Shown piece by piece: positions 1 through 7,433 of a stretch of 64,000 bases of DNA. The notes beneath the pieces were generated by a model that was not told the DNA's origin, made no database searches, and saw only the letters and a list, made by a program, of their open reading frames with translations. A program made the position numbers and the translations under genes. Where the stretch lies: NCBI RefSeq assembly GCF_001610895.1, contig NZ_CP011273.1, forward strand, positions 3,844,001 through 3,908,000, written 5' to 3'. The stretch comes from Planctomyces sp. SH-PL62 (lineage in GTDB: Bacteria; Planctomycetota; Planctomycetia; Isosphaerales; Isosphaeraceae). The stretch's first letter is position 1. Every line of letters starts with the position of its first letter.

Positions 1-705
1 GATCTGGACAAAGATGCTTCCTGAATCGGTCAACAAGCTCCTCGCCGCGGTAAGCCGATCCCGCATGTACGTCAGATAGCTGTGAATCCCCAGCTGCCAG
101 GTGTCTCGAAAAGCCCTGATCTGCTCGGGCTGGCGGGTCAAGTCCTCGGCCTTCGCGTCTTTGACGTCCCGCTTACGGGTGCTCACCTGCCAGTTGCTGC
201 CGAACTTGATGCCGTAGGGGGGGTCGAAGAAGATGCACTGGACCTGGCCGCGGAGGCGTTCCTTCTCGGCGAGGCTGGCCATGACGAGCAGGCTGTCGCC
301 GAGGATGAGGCGGTTGGTCCAGTGCTGGTCGTGCTGGTAGAACTCCAGCTTCTTGGCGAAGTCGTCCAGGCCGTTGAAGTCGGCGAACAGGTCGAGCTGG
401 ACGTCGGCGGCGGGCCGGGGGGCGGCGGCCCGGCGCTTCAGGTCCTCGACGATCGCCTGGGGGTGGATCTTCTCCTGGACGTGCAGCGGCACCGCGGGGA
501 CTTCCAGGGGCCTGGCGTCCTGCTCGTCCTTCCCCTTCCAGACGAGCTGGGGGTCGAGCGAGCGGTCGCGCTCGTACACGGCCCTGCCGACGCCGTCGTC
601 GGAGAACGCCGCGGTCTCGCGGGTGGGGATGTTGGGCCGCCTGTCGGCGACGTGCTTGTGCGAATCGACCGCGACGGACGCGGCGGCGGGCTTCTTCTTG
701 GCCAT
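1..705 (-). CDS. Site-specific DNA methyltransferase, Mod-like (partial, N-terminal 235 residues)
   Basis: Adenine or cytosine-N4 DNA methyltransferase that would protect the host from the restriction enzyme encoded upstream. The frame is open from an ATG at 705 to base 1, so the C-terminal part lies outside the window. The catalytic motif DPPYG is at about residues 161-165, preceded by a hydrophobic strand, with the LILGDS stretch before it; DPPY ahead of the missing FxGxG motif fits a beta-class N4/N6 enzyme. The N-terminal 130 residues are a polar extension with a VWKGKDEQD stretch. The start lies 10 bases after the fic stop codon, so it is probably co-transcribed with fic. A Mod subunit of a type III-like system is the best reading; target specificity cannot be judged. 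Confidence 0.85.
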   Translation of the reverse strand, partial: MAKKKPAAASVAVDSHKHVADRRPNIPTRETAAFSDDGVGRAVYERDRSLDPQLVWKGKDEQDARPLEVPAVPLHVQEKIHPQAIVEDLKRRAAAPRPAADVQLDLFADFNGLDDFAKKLEFYQHDQHWTNRLILGDSLLVMASLAEKERLRGQVQCIFFDPPYGIKFGSNWQVSTRKRDVKDAKAEDLTRQPEQIRAFRDTWQLGIHSYLTYMRDRLTAARSLLTDSGSIFVQI

Positions 706-715
706 CGTGGCACCT

Positions 716-1909
716 TCAAGGCGTGGGAGGGTCGTCGGTGAGCGGCTCGTCGAGCAGTCGGAGGATCTCGTCGGCGCAGTAGACCCGGTTGCGCTGCTGA
801 CCGGTGATTTCGCGGAGGATGCCGGCCTCTTCCAGCGTGATGATCGTGCGGGCGGCCGACTTGAAGGCTACGCCCATCACGTCGGCCGCCCGGTTCATCG
901 TGATGAAGGGTGACGCGAACAGCTCATCGACGAGGATCTGGGGAGCGGCCGTGCGGATCAGGCGGGAGGTGCGTTGCCGCAAGGTCTCCTGGAGGTCCTG
1001 GAGCCGTTGCACGCGGATCACGGCGTCTCGGGCCTGTTCGGCGATCGCCCTCGCGAAGAAGCCGAACCAGTCGTTCCAGGCCGCCCGCCGGCTGACGTTC
1101 AGCAGGTGGTCGTAGTATTCCTCGCGATGCTGCTCGAAGAACGCGGACAGGTACAGCAGCGGCTGCGGCAGGATCTGCCGTTCGCAGAGCATCAGCGTGA
1201 TGAGCAGCCGGCCGACGCGGCCGTTGCCGTCGTTGAACGGGTGGATCGTCTCGAACTGGTAGTGCGCCAGCGCGAGCTGGATCGCCACCGGGAGCGAACG
1301 CTCGTCGCGCAGGAAGGCGACGAAGTCGTCGAGCATGGGGCCGATGGTGGTATGGCACGGCGGGATGAATCGCGCCTCGTCGAATTCGGACGAGCGGCCG
1401 ATCAGGACGGCTCGGTCTCGGAGTTCGCCGGGCCGCTTCTCCGCGCCCCGGACGCCGTCCAGGAGCAGGTGGTGGATCTCGCGCAGCATCCGGAGCGAGA
1501 AGGGTTCCCCGCCGCGGATGTACTCGAGCCCATGCTCGAGCGCCCGGACGTAATTCCGGACCTCGCCCGCGTCCGAGGGGTGGGACGGCTCTTCCGGCTG
1601 GGCTTCGAAGAGGAACAACTGGTCGAGCCGGGTGATCGTCCCCTCGATCCGGCTGGAGAGCACGGCCTCGCGGCGGATGAACGGCCGGATCAGCAGGTGG
1701 GGATTCCTCAGCCGCCGACCGATCCCCGCCAACTCGCCGAGCGCCCGATCGGCGGTCGACAGGAGCGACATCAGCCGCAGGTCGGGTTCGATCCGAGGAG
1801 GCAACGGCTCCGGTCTGAACGTCCAGTGTCCCAGCACGGACCGGACGATTTGACCAGGAGCCTGAGGTGTATACTCGTCGGGTCGCAAAATCTTAGACCG
1901 CCAGTACAA
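716..1909 (-). CDS. Fic family protein (putative AMP-transferase) with C-terminal winged helix
   Basis: Fic enzymes usually transfer AMP from ATP to a hydroxyl of a target protein. The full Fic motif HPFNDGNGRVGR is at about residues 223-234. An inhibitory-helix motif of the (S/T)xxxE(G/N) type, SSRIEG, sits N-terminal to it at about 85-90, so the enzyme should be auto-inhibited at rest. The last 70 residues look like a winged-helix DNA-binding domain. Only weak start codons are available: TTG at 1909 or TTG at 1888, both just after a set of inverted repeats. It lies between the restriction subunit and the methyltransferase genes on the same strand. Inference: a regulator or toxin-like module of the restriction locus that may bind its own promoter; the target is unknown. 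Confidence 0.87.
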   Translation of the reverse strand: MYWRSKILRPDEYTPQAPGQIVRSVLGHWTFRPEPLPPRIEPDLRLMSLLSTADRALGELAGIGRRLRNPHLLIRPFIRREAVLSSRIEGTITRLDQLFLFEAQPEEPSHPSDAGEVRNYVRALEHGLEYIRGGEPFSLRMLREIHHLLLDGVRGAEKRPGELRDRAVLIGRSSEFDEARFIPPCHTTIGPMLDDFVAFLRDERSLPVAIQLALAHYQFETIHPFNDGNGRVGRLLITLMLCERQILPQPLLYLSAFFEQHREEYYDHLLNVSRRAAWNDWFGFFARAIAEQARDAVIRVQRLQDLQETLRQRTSRLIRTAAPQILVDELFASPFITMNRAADVMGVAFKSAARTIITLEEAGILREITGQQRNRVYCADEILRLLDEPLTDDPPTP

Positions 1910-1914
1910 AGGGC

Positions 1915-1977
1915 TTGTTTACCCGAACGCCCATATGGAAAAAGCAATTTACCTAAACGGCCGGTTCGGGTAAACAA
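1915..1977 (-). promoter_or_regulatory. Triple operator-like repeat in front of fic
   Basis: A perfect 14-base inverted repeat, TTGTTTACCCGAAC at 1915-1928 and its complement at 1964-1977, flanks a 35-base centre. A third, degenerate copy of the same element (ATTTACCTAAACG, 1947-1959) lies between them in the orientation of the 1917-1929 copy. The block fills the 77-base gap between res and fic and ends just before the fic start. Such a layout suits cooperative binding by a dimeric regulator; the winged-helix Fic protein is the obvious candidate (inference). Confidence 0.6.
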
Positions 1978-1986
1978 CGTGGTCCC

Positions 1987-4900
1987 TCAGCCTTCGAGAA
2001 GGCTACGAATCTCCTGTTTGGTCTTGTGCAGGTTGGAGCCGTCGATCTCGAGGAAGGCCCAGCGGCCGAAAGTCCCGAGGTTGTTCACGCCCGGCACCCA
2101 CATGGTCTTCGCGGTCTGGACCTTCGCGTCCTTCTCCTTCTTCTTCTGGCCGGAGACTTCCAGGACCAGGTTCAGGAGGTCGTCGGGGCCGCGGCCGTCG
2201 TCGAGCTTCACGACGAGGTCGGGGAAGTAGTTGCCGGGGCGGCCGTCCAGGGTGTAGGGGATGCGGAAGCCGATCCCCTGGTTCTTGGCGTAGGCCCGCA
2301 CCTCGTCCATCTCCTCGAGCTTCTGGCAGACGATCGTCTCCCAGTCGCTGTCTTGCGGGACGAGGTTGACGTGGCACTTCGTCGGCTCGGTCGTCCAGCA
2401 GGTCTTCACGGTGTCGAAGGAGACGCCGGCCGTGGTGCCCACGGCGTCGTCGCGCTGGAGTTCGGCCCGGAGCCGCTGCGCCCCGCCGGACGCCGCGATG
2501 ATGGCCCGGTTGATCTTCTCGCAGGCCGCGTGCTTCTTCTCGCCGAGCAGCAGCAGGCCGGGGAACGTGTCGTCGCCGTATTCGACGTTCGGCGACTCGC
2601 CGTCCGGATCGCCGAGCCAGTCGCGGACGATGCCGACGAGCTGGGGGAACAGCCAGGGCTTGTCCGGGAAGTGTCGCTGTTGCAGGTGGGTGGCGAGCCG
2701 GAAGGTGACCGCCTGGGGGCGCAGGACCTTGGCGTCGCCCAGCGTCAGCTCGGCCTTCTCGCCGACGATCGGCGCGTTCAGGGTGTTCGTCGGGATGTCC
2801 TGGGTGGTCAGAACCTCGCGGTGCGTCGCGTCGAACCGCGCCGCGAGGCGGTCGGCCGGCACGTCGAACCGGTAGCCGACGACGCGGGGGAAGGTCACTT
2901 CGAGCCAGGGGGCGTCGATCAGCCGCTCCGGGACGGCTCGCACGGCCTTGCCGGGCTTCGGCGCGGCCGGGGCGCGTTCCTCGGGGAGTCCGGCGACCGG
3001 GAACCCTGTGAACGGCACGCCGAAGATGTCGGCGTATTCGGGGGCCATCATCCCGTCGTCGCCGACGGCGTAGCTCCGCCGCCGCAAGCCGCGGCCCATG
3101 ACCTGCTCGCACAAGAGCCGGGTGCCGAACGCCCGGACGCCGAGGATGTGGGTGACGGTGTTGCAGTCCCACCCCTCGGTGAGCATGGAGACGGAGACGA
3201 CGCAGCGGACGTGCTCTCCGAGCTTGCCCGGCTTCCCGACGGTGTTCAGCACCTCGCGCATCAGGTCCTCGTCGGTCAGGCTTTCGGCGTCCCGGCCGGG
3301 GAACCGCCGCCGATACTCGGCCTTGAATTCCTCGATCTGATGCTTCGCGAGCCGCTTGAACTCGTCGGACATGCTGTCGCCGGACTCGAGCTGCCGGCTG
3401 TCCACCAGGATCGTATTCGGCCGGTGCAGCCAGCGCTGGTCCTTCACGTTGCCGAACAGGGGCAGGGCGTCCCCCCCCGCGACGACGGGCTCGCCGTCGG
3501 GGTGCTTGTGCCCGGTCTCGTATCCCGAGACGTAGTCGAACACGGCCTTGCTGACGTTCGTGTTGTTGCAGACGACGATGAAGACGGGCGGGGTGCCGCC
3601 GTTCGCCCGCGACTCTTCGTCGGCCTCCCAATCCGCGAACTTCCGCGCGTAGTGTCCGTAGAGGCTCTTGAGCGCGCCTTCGAGCAGGCCGGGGAGGAGC
3701 GGCGGCGTGTTCGCGTCGGCGGGGCCGCGGCGCACATCCTTCAGGCCGTCGCGGATGTAGACCCAGAGGTCGCGATATTTCGGGTAGTCGCCGGTCATCG
3801 CGTTGTCGGCGACGGGGACGCGCGGGATCTTGACGATACCGGATTCGATCGCGTCCATCAGCGAGAAGTCGCTGACCACCCAGGGGAACAACGTCCCCTC
3901 CGGGTAGCCGGACCCCTTGAGGTAGAACGGCGTGGCCGACAGGTCGTACACGGCCTTCACGCCGATCTTGCGATGGATCGCCTCCAGCCCGGTGATCCAC
4001 AAGCGGGCCTCCTCCGCGCGGTCCCTGGCCTCGCTCGCCTCCTCCCTCGTCAGCTTCTCCTTCACCGCGACCGGCCTGCCGCGGTAGCAGTGGTGGGCCT
4101 CGTCGTTGATGACCATGATCTCGCGGTGCTTGCCCAGGTCGTTGCAGACCCGGTTCACCATCTCGTCGGGCGACTCGGTGAAGGCGCCGGGGGTGTTGAC
4201 GGTCAGCAGGCGCTTCGTCAGGCCGCCCGCGTCGCCCTTCTCGCGGAGCTTGAAGGCGTGATAGTTCGTGACGACGATCCGCGCCGTACCGAGGTCGCCG
4301 CGGTACTCGGCCGGCACGACGTCGAGTTCGCGGTAGTAGTTGTTCGGGTCGGACGGCAGCAGCACGCGGAGCCGGTCGCGGATCGTGATGCCGGGGGCGA
4401 CGACGAGGAAGGCGTCGGTGAACCGGTTGTCCCGCGGGTAGCGGCGCTTGTTGAGCACCTGCCATGCGATGAGCATGGACATGACGACCGTCTTGCCGCT
4501 GCCCGTCGCCATCTTGCACGCGACGCGGAACAGGTCCGTCCCGGCCTCCTCGGCCTTCTCCCGCAGGTAGTTCTCGATCCAGACGTCGCCGTACTTCGTC
4601 TGCTTGGCCACCTCGGTGATGTAGATGAGCGTCTCGAGCGCCTCGAGCTGGCAGAAGAACAGCGCCCGGAACCGATCCTCCGCGTGCCAGTGGTCGAGCA
4701 GCGCGCGAGTCACTGGGGTGATGTCCGGCCGTCCCAGGTCGCGCCAGCTTTTCAGGAGCTGTCGGATGCGGTTGACGTGCCCGCTCTCGGTCCTCTGCTC
4801 CTCGATCGCGTCGAAAAGGGGCGTCACGCTTTTCTTCTTCGGGCTCGCGATCGGGAGGAAGTAGCTGCTGTCCCGCCGCCCGGAATCGACGATGCTGGTG

Positions 4901-4992
4901 ATCTGATTGTCGGCGGTGAACCGAAAGTGCTTCGTGGGCTCCCTGTACGGCGAGTTGAGGATGGGGTTGGTGATGGCGGCGATCGACGACAT
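1987..4992 (-). CDS. Type III-like restriction endonuclease, Res subunit (BPTD_3080-like helicase/nuclease)
   Basis: A 1001-residue ATP-dependent restriction subunit. Walker A ATGSGKT is at about 162-168, the DEAH box at about 297-300, and the helicase motif QVMGRGLRR lies in the second RecA-like domain. Near the C-terminus YFPDLVV followed by LVLEVSG forms a plausible PD-(D/E)xK nuclease core. The N-terminus (NPILNSPYREPTKHFRF) resembles what I recall of the BPTD_3080 family of restriction endonucleases. The ATG at 4992 is preceded by GGAG. Length suits a type III Res protein. Gene order is res first, with mod two genes downstream, the reverse of the usual mod-res order. Confidence 0.87.
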   Translation of the reverse strand: MSSIAAITNPILNSPYREPTKHFRFTADNQITSIVDSGRRDSSYFLPIASPKKKSVTPLFDAIEEQRTESGHVNRIRQLLKSWRDLGRPDITPVTRALLDHWHAEDRFRALFFCQLEALETLIYITEVAKQTKYGDVWIENYLREKAEEAGTDLFRVACKMATGSGKTVVMSMLIAWQVLNKRRYPRDNRFTDAFLVVAPGITIRDRLRVLLPSDPNNYYRELDVVPAEYRGDLGTARIVVTNYHAFKLREKGDAGGLTKRLLTVNTPGAFTESPDEMVNRVCNDLGKHREIMVINDEAHHCYRGRPVAVKEKLTREEASEARDRAEEARLWITGLEAIHRKIGVKAVYDLSATPFYLKGSGYPEGTLFPWVVSDFSLMDAIESGIVKIPRVPVADNAMTGDYPKYRDLWVYIRDGLKDVRRGPADANTPPLLPGLLEGALKSLYGHYARKFADWEADEESRANGGTPPVFIVVCNNTNVSKAVFDYVSGYETGHKHPDGEPVVAGGDALPLFGNVKDQRWLHRPNTILVDSRQLESGDSMSDEFKRLAKHQIEEFKAEYRRRFPGRDAESLTDEDLMREVLNTVGKPGKLGEHVRCVVSVSMLTEGWDCNTVTHILGVRAFGTRLLCEQVMGRGLRRRSYAVGDDGMMAPEYADIFGVPFTGFPVAGLPEERAPAAPKPGKAVRAVPERLIDAPWLEVTFPRVVGYRFDVPADRLAARFDATHREVLTTQDIPTNTLNAPIVGEKAELTLGDAKVLRPQAVTFRLATHLQQRHFPDKPWLFPQLVGIVRDWLGDPDGESPNVEYGDDTFPGLLLLGEKKHAACEKINRAIIAASGGAQRLRAELQRDDAVGTTAGVSFDTVKTCWTTEPTKCHVNLVPQDSDWETIVCQKLEEMDEVRAYAKNQGIGFRIPYTLDGRPGNYFPDLVVKLDDGRGPDDLLNLVLEVSGQKKKEKDAKVQTAKTMWVPGVNNLGTFGRWAFLEIDGSNLHKTKQEIRSLLEG

Positions 4993-5042
4993 GGAGGTCT
5001 CCGGCGAAACTCCGGCCAGCCAGCCCGGCCCGCGAGGCGTCC

Positions 5043-5070
5043 ATTGTACTCGACGCGGCCGAGACTTCAG
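5043..5070 (-). promoter_or_regulatory. Candidate promoter for res
   Basis: On the minus strand TACAAT (5048-5043) matches a -10 box, with CTGAAG (5070-5065) 16 bases upstream as a weak -35. It lies about 50 bases before the res ATG. Confidence 0.4.
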
Positions 5071-5319
5071 ACTATCGGGGCCGATTCATCGGCCGCGTTC
5101 GCGCCCGACTAGGCGTGTCGACGGGGCGACCATCTCAGACCGGATGAGCCTCCGACCGTGGCTGAACCCGCGATTCCCACCCCGGTAGGATTCCGAGCGA
5201 GGCGTACGGGGTCGCAATGTTGGCGTCCTCGTCGACGCCGACCGCCACGGCCCCCTCATCGCGAAAAACGAAATATTCAAAACCTGGTTTTGGGCCGCTC
5301 GAAACTGCGGGATGTCCTC

Positions 5320-5393
5320 GATCCCGGCATGATCGGGATCATAGGGCGCATAGGGAGCGGCCGAAAGGGTTCGCTCGGTATGTGCGCCCTATG
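5320..5393. repeat. Two palindromes in the non-coding block
   Basis: GATCCCG (5320-5326) pairs with CGGGATC (5334-5340) around a 7-base loop. CATAGGGCGCA (5340-5350) pairs perfectly with TGCGCCCTATG (5383-5393). They lie in the roughly 1.07 kb stretch without a convincing gene between res and the unknown gene at 6063. Confidence 0.55.
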
Positions 5394-5487
5394 GGACCGA
5401 CGGCCCCGCGCCGCGCGGGGCAATGGTCGCGGTCTGCCCACACCTGGCTTCCTGGTGGCGGGGGATATCAGGAGTCGGCGCGCAACC

Positions 5488-5752
5488 GTTTCCTGAGAAC
5501 AGGAAAGAAGCAGGAAACAGTTCCACAGAACGGGGATCCCTGTGGAAACGCGGCTGATTTCTTGCAGCCCCTAAAAGGGCGGTCGGGTGAGTTTCTTTAG
5601 TCCCAAAAAAGGGGGGCTGCGATCCCCTAAAGTAGAGTTTTGTAAGCCCCTAAAAGGCTCTCCACACCGGGCGGGGAAGCCACAGGATCAGGTGCGGAAC
5701 TGGTGCATCCCCTTCCCCCGCCATTCCGCAGAACCGGAAAGGCTGCGGAAAC
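5488..5752. repeat. Three hairpins of one family with compensatory stem changes
   Basis: Hairpin 1 spans 5488-5518 (GTTTCCTG/CAGGAAAC, 15-base loop). Hairpin 2 spans 5521-5547 (TTCCACAG/CTGTGGAA, 11-base loop). Hairpin 3 spans 5724-5750 (TTCCGCAG/CTGCGGAA, 11-base loop). All share TTCCNNAGAACNGG on the left arm and GGAAAC on the right. Where the stem differs, both arms change together. This suggests selection on a folded RNA or single-stranded DNA form rather than on protein code. Confidence 0.65.
5564..5658. repeat. Iteron-like CCCCTAAA repeats inside a larger palindrome
   Basis: GCCCCTAAAAGGGC at 5567-5580 recurs as GCCCCTAAAAGGC at 5646-5658, with a partial copy CCCCTAAAG at 5624-5632. 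The first two copies lie around an 8-base inverted repeat, GCAGCCCC (5564-5571) with GGGGCTGC (5613-5620). The cluster is beside the hairpin family and upstream of primase genes, so an origin or regulatory site is possible (inference). Confidence 0.5.
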
Positions 5753-5995
5753 GCGAAACCGAACGCGACTCCATAAAGGGCCTGGAATCGACGCCTAGTT
5801 AGAATTTTTGTGCCTCTGACATCAAAGAAGCACGCACGCGGGCGATGTTGACGGGTGCCTTAGAACGCGACTGCGACGAATGCTCCATCGAGCCCGAACG
5901 CCGATTGGTTGCTCGGGGGGGCCAGATACGGTGAGCGTCGTGTAAAGTGATGTCGCGGGACGGTTCCTCGGGTGGCCACCTGGGAAGCCAAGCGG

Positions 5996-6056
5996 ACCCG
6001 GCCGGGCGCGGTCATCCCCTGACGCCCCGGCCGGGTTCGGCCCGCGATCAGGGGAT
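5996..6056 (+). promoter_or_regulatory. Two mutually exclusive hairpins upstream of the 6063 gene
   Basis: Hairpin A pairs ACCCGGCCGGGCG (5996-6008) with CGCCCCGGCCGGGT (6023-6036), with one bulged base. Hairpin B pairs ATCCCCTGA (6014-6022) perfectly with TCAGGGGAT (6048-6056). The two overlap, so only one can form as a simple stem. Hairpin B would hide the purine-rich AGGGGAT just before the ATG at 6063, so the pair could act as a translational switch (inference). Confidence 0.45.
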
Positions 6057-6062
6057 CACGCC

Positions 6063-6920
6063 ATGTCGCATTGCGTTTCGTACGGCGGAGCCGCCGATTT
6101 CCCCCCGCGCGGACACCATGTCCCGAGCGAGCCCGCGAGGGTTTCAGACGATCAGGTGCGGACGGTCTGCCGTCTCGCCGCGACATGGCTGCGAACCTGG
6201 AACGCCCAGATCCGGGAGCCGGTGAGGCTTCCGGACGGGACCATCGTCCGTAATCGCATGGATCACTCGCCTGACCTCGAAGAGAATTTGGAACGCCTAG
6301 CTCATAATGCCATGGCGGAGTGTGTTATCGCGATCACCGACAATCGGTGGCGATGGTCCCCTGACGCCTCCGTTTGGACGTACATCGCTCACATCGAATG
6401 CGAGGATCGGAATCTGACTCCCACCGTGCGACGGTTTTTTCGCGCGGCCTATGACGCATTCCTCAATGAACTCGGGAGCCTGTTCCCCGAGAAGCCGCCG
6501 CGCGAAGCCTGGCGCGAGATGAAAGACGCCTTGGAGGAAACCGAGCGGGCTTTCAATCTCACGCCCCCCGCGATCCCGGTCCGGTCCCACGCCCATCCCA
6601 CGGCCGCGCCCGCCGCTCCCACTCCTCCCGAGGCCGCCGCCCCGCCTGCAAACGGATCGAACGCGATCGACTGCGCCGACATCGTCGAGCGGTTGCGGAA
6701 AGCGGGGAAGCGGACTTCCGCCATGCTGGTGGAATACATGGCCGACAAGAGGCAGGCGACGGCCGCCGACATCGCCGAACGAGTCCACGACACCAGAGTG
6801 AGCATCGACGCCATTCGGAAGAATGTGGCACGCACCAACGGCTTCCTCGTGGGAATCGGCTCTCGACTTTCGTTTCGTGTGGCGTCGGACCGGGTGTTCC
6901 GGGAGATTTCACCCGAGTAG
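6063..6920 (+). CDS. Unknown island protein with C-terminal winged-helix-like segment
   Basis: A 285-residue protein I do not recognise. Residues 30-165 look like a compact, Trp-rich helical domain with many charged residues. Residues 170-205 are a Pro/Ala linker. The C-terminal 80 residues (ADIVERLRKAGKRTS, then a region of alternating helices and basic residues) look like a winged helix. It is the first gene of the plus-strand island cassette and is preceded by the two alternative hairpins at 5996-6056, and it is followed by an 11-base phased repeat. No signal peptide or membrane segment is visible. A replication-initiation or regulatory role is possible but not shown. Confidence 0.6.
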   Translation: MSHCVSYGGAADFPPRGHHVPSEPARVSDDQVRTVCRLAATWLRTWNAQIREPVRLPDGTIVRNRMDHSPDLEENLERLAHNAMAECVIAITDNRWRWSPDASVWTYIAHIECEDRNLTPTVRRFFRAAYDAFLNELGSLFPEKPPREAWREMKDALEETERAFNLTPPAIPVRSHAHPTAAPAAPTPPEAAAPPANGSNAIDCADIVERLRKAGKRTSAMLVEYMADKRQATAADIAERVHDTRVSIDAIRKNVARTNGFLVGIGSRLSFRVASDRVFREISPE

Positions 6921-6922
6921 CC

Positions 6923-6966
6923 GAGATGTCCGCGAGATGTCCGTCGGAAGTCCGCCAGATGTCCAT
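6923..6966. repeat. Four tandem 11-base repeats, helically phased
   Basis: The units GAGATGTCCGC (6923), GAGATGTCCGT (6934), CGGAAGTCCGC (6945) and CAGATGTCCAT (6956) follow each other with an exact 11-base period. The consensus is sAGATGTCCGy. Eleven bases is one helical turn, so all copies face the same side of the DNA. The array begins 3 bases after the stop codon of the 6063 gene and lies about 70 bases before the next small gene; an operator or integrase arm-type site is likely (inference). Confidence 0.6.
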
Positions 6967-7035
6967 TTGGCGTCCGGCCTCCCCGACATACTGCCTACAG
7001 AGTCGAACCGAGTCCGCTCGAACTCTGAGGTGGAT

Positions 7036-7221
7036 ATGCCTGAACATGACGACTTGATCCCGCGACCGCCCATCGTCCGCGAGCGTCTGGCGCAAACCTG
7101 CCGAGAAGCCGCACGTCTGCGCCGCCTCTTGCGGCTGGCCGAAGCCGCCGCCCGCGACCGCCATCAGGAAGGCCCCCGGAGCGATTCGCAGGAAGCCGAT
7201 GGGCATGGAGGTGGCTCATGA
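7036..7221 (+). CDS. Small island protein, 61 residues, unknown
   Basis: ATG at 7036, stop overlapping the next start by four bases (ATGA at 7218-7221). The product is short, Arg-rich and predicted helical (RERLAQTCREAARLRRLLRL), like small regulatory proteins of phages. I recognise no family. Tight coupling to the helix-turn-helix gene downstream supports it being real. Confidence 0.5.
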   Translation: MPEHDDLIPRPPIVRERLAQTCREAARLRRLLRLAEAAARDRHQEGPRSDSQEADGHGGGS

Positions 7222-7433
7222 ACGCCATCCCCCGTCCCGACGCCGCCTCGACCGGCCTGGAACCGCCGCTGTCGATCGACGACCTGGCCGCCGCCCTGGC
7301 GTGCTCGCGCCGCCTGGTGGAGCGCATGCGGGCCGCCGGCAAGATGCCCCCGCCGGACCTGCGCGTCGGCAAGATGCCGCGCTGGAAGCGGTCCACCCTC
7401 GTGCGCTGGATCGCGGAAGGGGGTGGCTCTTGA
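7218..7433 (+). CDS. Helix-turn-helix DNA-binding protein, excisionase/AlpA-like
   Basis: A 71-residue protein matching the small MerR-fold helix-turn-helix proteins used as excisionases or AlpA-type regulators: LSIDDLAAALACSRRLVERM is the helix-turn-helix, followed by a wing (DLRVGKMPRWKRSTL) and a final VRWI helix. GGAGG lies just before the ATG. Its stop overlaps the TTG start of the DUF3987 gene. In an island with an integrase, the likely roles are control of excision or of the cassette promoter; the 11-base repeats upstream are a candidate binding site. Confidence 0.7.
   Translation: MNAIPRPDAASTGLEPPLSIDDLAAALACSRRLVERMRAAGKMPPPDLRVGKMPRWKRSTLVRWIAEGGGS

Noticed and set aside
2026-5112. 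Plus-strand frame of 1028 codons over the res gene
   Set aside because: It overlaps a gene with clear Walker A, DEAH and nuclease motifs on the other strand; its Arg/Val/Leu-rich composition is typical of antisense frames in high-GC DNA.
5587-5802. 71-codon frame with PLKG repeats in the hairpin block
   Set aside because: It follows the palindromes and iteron-like repeats; the matching peptide repeats come from repeated DNA, and there is no ribosome site.
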